Source of the DNA: Actinomycetota bacterium
GTDB taxonomy: Bacteria; Actinomycetota; Coriobacteriia; Anaerosomatales; Anaerosomataceae
Assembly: GCA_011372845.1 (NCBI GenBank)
Contig: DSAI01000134.1
Location: forward strand, 1-7,672
Direction: 5' to 3'
Length of the DNA stretch: 7,672 bases
Below the pieces are notes generated by a model. The model was not told the origin of the DNA. It was given only the letters and a program-made list of their open reading frames with translations, and made no database searches. The translations under genes were made by a program, and so were the position numbers. Below are positions 4,850-7,672 of this stretch, in pieces. Position 1 is the first letter of the stretch, and every line of letters begins with the position of its first letter.

Positions 4850-7672
4850 AGCCAGCTCATCCTCAGGAGCCCCCGCCCCGCCGAGCGTCGGGCCGAGCGG
4901 GCCAGCGCCCACTCCGCGGCGGAGGCGAACGAGTTCGCGACGGTCATCGCGTACCACGTACGGCTCGATCTTCTCGGCGATGAGCGCGATGCCGCGCTCA
5001 CAGTTGTTCTGCAGCACGCCCTCCACGAGATACGCGCGATTCTTCACGATCACGTCGCCGTAGCGGTTGAGCGCGTCCTCGAAGACCACCACGTCGATGA
5101 GCCCGGTGGGGTCCTCGAGCGTGAGGAAGCACGTGCGCTTGCCCGAGCGGGTCCGTGGCGTCTGCGCGCGCTCCCGCACTCCGCACACCCGGATACGCGC
5201 ACGGTCCTCGCACGCGGGCAGATCGCGTGCCCAGGTGACGCCGCGGCGTTCGAGGTCGGCGCGGGCGAGCGAGAGCGGGTGCGCCGTGATCGCCAGTCCG
5301 AGACACTCCAGCTCAGCAGAGAGCCGCATCGCGGGTGTCCAGCCCGAGACGTGACCGGTGTCGACAGGCCCCCGCGCACGCGCAGGTGCGATCAGCAGCG
5401 TGTCGTCACCGGCCACGCCCTGCCTGGCGAAGACCGCCTTGAGCTCCGGCAGCAGCGCGAGCATCTCGTCGCGTGTTGGCGGGCGTCCGGCATCGGTCAC
5501 CCCCAGGCCATCGAGAGCCCCTACACGTATGAGGCTCCGTGCGGCCGGCTCTTCGGCGCGCGTCCGCTTGAGGAAGTCGGCGAGGTCGGCGAAGGGACGC
5601 ACCGACCGCTCGGCTTCCAACACTGAAAGCAGGCGCGAGGTCATGTGGAGCAGGCTCCCGAGGCCGACGCGGATCGCGCCCCCGTCCCGCTCCACCGTGA
5701 ACTCCGCCGAAGATGCGTTGATGTGCGGCGGTAAGACCGCGATATCGTGGCGCCGTACGTCGTCGAGCACGACCCGGGGACTGTAGAAACCCATCGGCTC
5801 GTTGTTGAGGATGGCCGCAGCGAACTCGGCCGGGTAGTAGACCTTCAACCAGGCAGTGGCGTAGCTCACCACCGCGAAGCACGCCGCATGCGCCTTGCAG
5901 AAGCCGTACGCGGCGAAGCCTTCGAGCTGCCGGAAGACCTCTTCGGCCACCTCGCGCTCCACCCCAAGTCCGCACGCACGCTCCACGAAGTGCACGCGGA
6001 TGCGCTCCATCGCCTCGCGACTGCGGCCCTTGGTCATCGCGCGGCGGAGCGAATCGGCCTCGGCGAGGGTGAAGCCGGCCACGGCCTTGGCCACCTGGAG
6101 GACCTGCTCTTGGTAGACGATCACGCCGTAGCTCGAGCGCAGCACCTCGCCCATCGCGGGATGCGGCACGGTGACCGGCTCGATGCCGTGCCGGCGCCGG
6201 ATGAAGGGCGTGATCATCTCGGCCTCGAGCGGGCCGGGGCGGAAAAGCGAGATCGCCGCGATGATGTCCTCGAAGTCGCGCTCCCTGAGGCGCATCGCAA
6301 GGTTACGCTGACCGCTCGATTCGAGCTGGAACATCCCCACGGTGTCCGCCGCGGCGATCGTGGCGTACACGCGGGGGTCGTCGTGCGGCAGGTCGAACGG
6401 CTCGGGGACGGCGGCCTCGCCCACCCGTTCGCGCGCCATGCGCACCGTGTCGCTGATCGTGGAGTGGGTGCGCAGCCCCAGGATGTCCATCTTCACCAGA
6501 CCGAGCGCCTCGATGTCGTCCTTGTCGTACTGCGAGACCACCACGCCCTTGGCGGCCCACTGGAGCGGCATCCAGGTGTCGATGGGCTCGCGCGTGATGA
6601 TGAAGCCGCCGAGGTGCGTGCCGAGGTGCATCGGTGTGTGGTCGAGCTCGGTCGCAAGCTCCACGAGCAGCGCGCGTTCGGGCTTGAGCAGCGGGTGACC
6701 CCGGCACTCGGGGTAGGTGGCGAGCACCTCGGGGAGCCGGTGCGCGCTCACCCACGGCAGGTAGCGCGAGAACGCGTTGATCTCATCTGGCGTGTGGCCG
6801 AGCGCCCTGGCTGCCGTACGCACGGCGCTCCGGGCGGTCATCGTGTTGACGGTGGCCACCATCGCCACGTGATCGTGCCCGAAGCGGTCGTAGATGTAGC
6901 TGATCACCTCGTCGCGGCGGCGCGAGTCGAAGTCCACGTCGATGTCGGGCATCTGCCGCCGCTCGGGGTTCAAGAACCGCTCGAAGAGCAGGTCGTGCGC
7001 GATGGGATCGGCGTCGGTGATGCCGAGGACGTACGTGACGATCGAATCGCCCGCGCTCCCCCGCCCGCTGCAACGGATGCCCTCGCGCTTGGCGAAGTCC
7101 ACGATGTCCTTCACCGTGAGGAAGTACTCCGGGAAGCCGAGGTCGCAGATCACCGAGAGCTCGTACTGCAGCCGGCGGACCGCCTCGGGCGTGACCGGCC
7201 GGTAGCGCTCCTCCAGTCCGTGCCAAGCGGCCTTGGAGAGCACCGAGTACGCGGTCTCCCCCTTGGGCACATCGGCGGCTGGGAAGTGGAAGGAGCCGAG
7301 GCCGAGATCGAGGGTGCACCGCTCGGCGATCTCGAGCGTGGCGTCGCATGCCTGCGGCACGTCGGCGAACAACCGGCGCATCTCGCCGGCGGGCTTGAGC
7401 CAGAGTTCGGCGTTGGGGCGGTCGTACGGACCCGGGAGCATCGTGCGCGCTCCTGCCGAGGCCAGCACGTCGTGGAGCCGGAAGTCGCGCCGCTCGGTGT
7501 AGTGCACGTCGTTCGTGGCCACCACCGGGAGCCCGCACCGTTCCGCGAGCGCAACGAGTCCTGCCACGTACCGGGGGCTGTCGGGGGTCATGAGGTGCAT
7601 GAGCTCCACGTAGAAGCTGTCCGGCGCGAAGCAACGCGTGAGACGCCTGAGCGCCCGCTCGGCACGCGCGCC
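4820..7672 (-). CDS. dnaE2: Error-prone DNA polymerase III alpha subunit, DnaE2/ImuC type (N-terminus beyond right edge)
   Basis: The frame is open from the right edge to the TAG at 4820-4822 and gives 950 residues of a C-family replicative-type polymerase. Numbering from the edge, it begins inside the PHP domain (ELMHLM, then VVATNDVHY at 50-58). The catalytic palm has D243 and D245 in MPDIDVDF, and the third acid is D396 in VKMDILGL. Fingers motifs follow (SLFRPGPLEAEM, VIVYQEQVLQVAKAVAGF, LRRAMTKGR, YGFCKAHAACFA), then NNEPMGFYSP. A helix-hairpin-helix region (about 690-740) and an OB fold (about 826-903) come next. It then stops after a 48-residue low-complexity tail, so the tau-binding C-terminal domain of DnaE1 is absent. 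That, plus the PDIDVDF and QPMGFYSP-like motifs, favours DnaE2, which serves damage-induced mutagenesis. A short DnaE1 is the alternative. The apparent start codons at 7609 and 7600 are internal, because conserved PHP sequence continues to the edge. Its final codons lie in a palindrome arm. Confidence 0.9.
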   Translation of the reverse strand, partial: GARAERALRRLTRCFAPDSFYVELMHLMTPDSPRYVAGLVALAERCGLPVVATNDVHYTERRDFRLHDVLASAGARTMLPGPYDRPNAELWLKPAGEMRRLFADVPQACDATLEIAERCTLDLGLGSFHFPAADVPKGETAYSVLSKAAWHGLEERYRPVTPEAVRRLQYELSVICDLGFPEYFLTVKDIVDFAKREGIRCSGRGSAGDSIVTYVLGITDADPIAHDLLFERFLNPERRQMPDIDVDFDSRRRDEVISYIYDRFGHDHVAMVATVNTMTARSAVRTAARALGHTPDEINAFSRYLPWVSAHRLPEVLATYPECRGHPLLKPERALLVELATELDHTPMHLGTHLGGFIITREPIDTWMPLQWAAKGVVVSQYDKDDIEALGLVKMDILGLRTHSTISDTVRMARERVGEAAVPEPFDLPHDDPRVYATIAAADTVGMFQLESSGQRNLAMRLRERDFEDIIAAISLFRPGPLEAEMITPFIRRRHGIEPVTVPHPAMGEVLRSSYGVIVYQEQVLQVAKAVAGFTLAEADSLRRAMTKGRSREAMERIRVHFVERACGLGVEREVAEEVFRQLEGFAAYGFCKAHAACFAVVSYATAWLKVYYPAEFAAAILNNEPMGFYSPRVVLDDVRRHDIAVLPPHINASSAEFTVERDGGAIRVGLGSLLHMTSRLLSVLEAERSVRPFADLADFLKRTRAEEPAARSLIRVGALDGLGVTDAGRPPTRDEMLALLPELKAVFARQGVAGDDTLLIAPARARGPVDTGHVSGWTPAMRLSAELECLGLAITAHPLSLARADLERRGVTWARDLPACEDRARIRVCGVRERAQTPRTRSGKRTCFLTLEDPTGLIDVVVFEDALNRYGDVIVKNRAYLVEGVLQNNCERGIALIAEKIEPYVVRDDRRELVRLRRGVGAGPLGPTLGGAGAPEDELAEVVSGASAS

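Noticed and set aside
4671..5063. 130-codon plus-strand frame through the palindrome
   Set aside because: It is a frame through the hairpin and antisense to the dnaE2 3' end. It has a low-complexity composition and no ribosome site.
7598..7609. Start of the dnaE2-type gene at the GTG 7609 or ATG 7600
   Set aside because: In-frame residues upstream to the window edge (including FAPDSFYVELMHL) match the conserved PHP domain, so these are internal codons of a truncated gene.
1..7672. tRNA or rRNA genes, CRISPR arrays, insertion sequences, phage genes
   Set aside because: No cloverleaf-like sequence, regularly spaced direct repeat, transposase motif or integrase motif was recognised. The gaps between genes are short and accounted for.

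Overview
The window is GC-rich, densely packed bacterial DNA. An actinobacterial origin, possibly a Coriobacteriia-like lineage, is the best guess. The reasons are the base composition, the fused DnaQ-type exonuclease/UvrC-like protein (a typical actinobacterial architecture), a dinB start that looks leaderless, and a DnaE2-type polymerase. The taxonomy is an inference from gene content, not a database match.

Layout: (1) 1-279, minus strand, the N-terminal part of an unrecognised protein that runs off the left edge. (2) 280-410, a divergent intergenic region. (3) 411-2093, plus strand, a 560-residue DEDDh 3'-5' exonuclease fused to a GIY-YIG nuclease and a UvrC-like Cys-rich/UVR segment. (4) 2050-2907, minus strand, endonuclease IV (nfo), whose 3' end overlaps the preceding gene by 44 bp. 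(5) 2908-2965, a 58-bp divergent promoter region carrying a perfect 7-bp inverted repeat that puts the same -10-like hexamer on both strands. (6) 2966-4171, plus strand, DNA polymerase IV (dinB), followed 4 bp later by (7) 4176-4643, a small secreted lipoprotein of unknown function. (8) 4644-4819, an intergenic region with a small hairpin and a large imperfect palindrome (4721-4849) whose right arm forms the last ten codons of the next gene. (9) 4820-7672, minus strand, a DnaE2/ImuC-type error-prone DNA polymerase alpha subunit, cut at its N-terminus by the right edge.

The theme is DNA repair and damage tolerance: incision of damaged DNA (exonuclease/GIY-YIG protein), abasic-site cleavage (Nfo) and translesion synthesis (Pol IV and the DnaE2-like polymerase). 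The genes alternate in strand, so this is a neighbourhood rather than one operon. Only dinB and the lipoprotein gene look co-transcribed. I saw no SOS (LexA) box by eye. I did not find an evidently new defence or mobile system. The least explained structures are the long palindrome at the dnaE2 3' end, the symmetric nfo/dinB promoter region, and the lipoprotein coupled to dinB.
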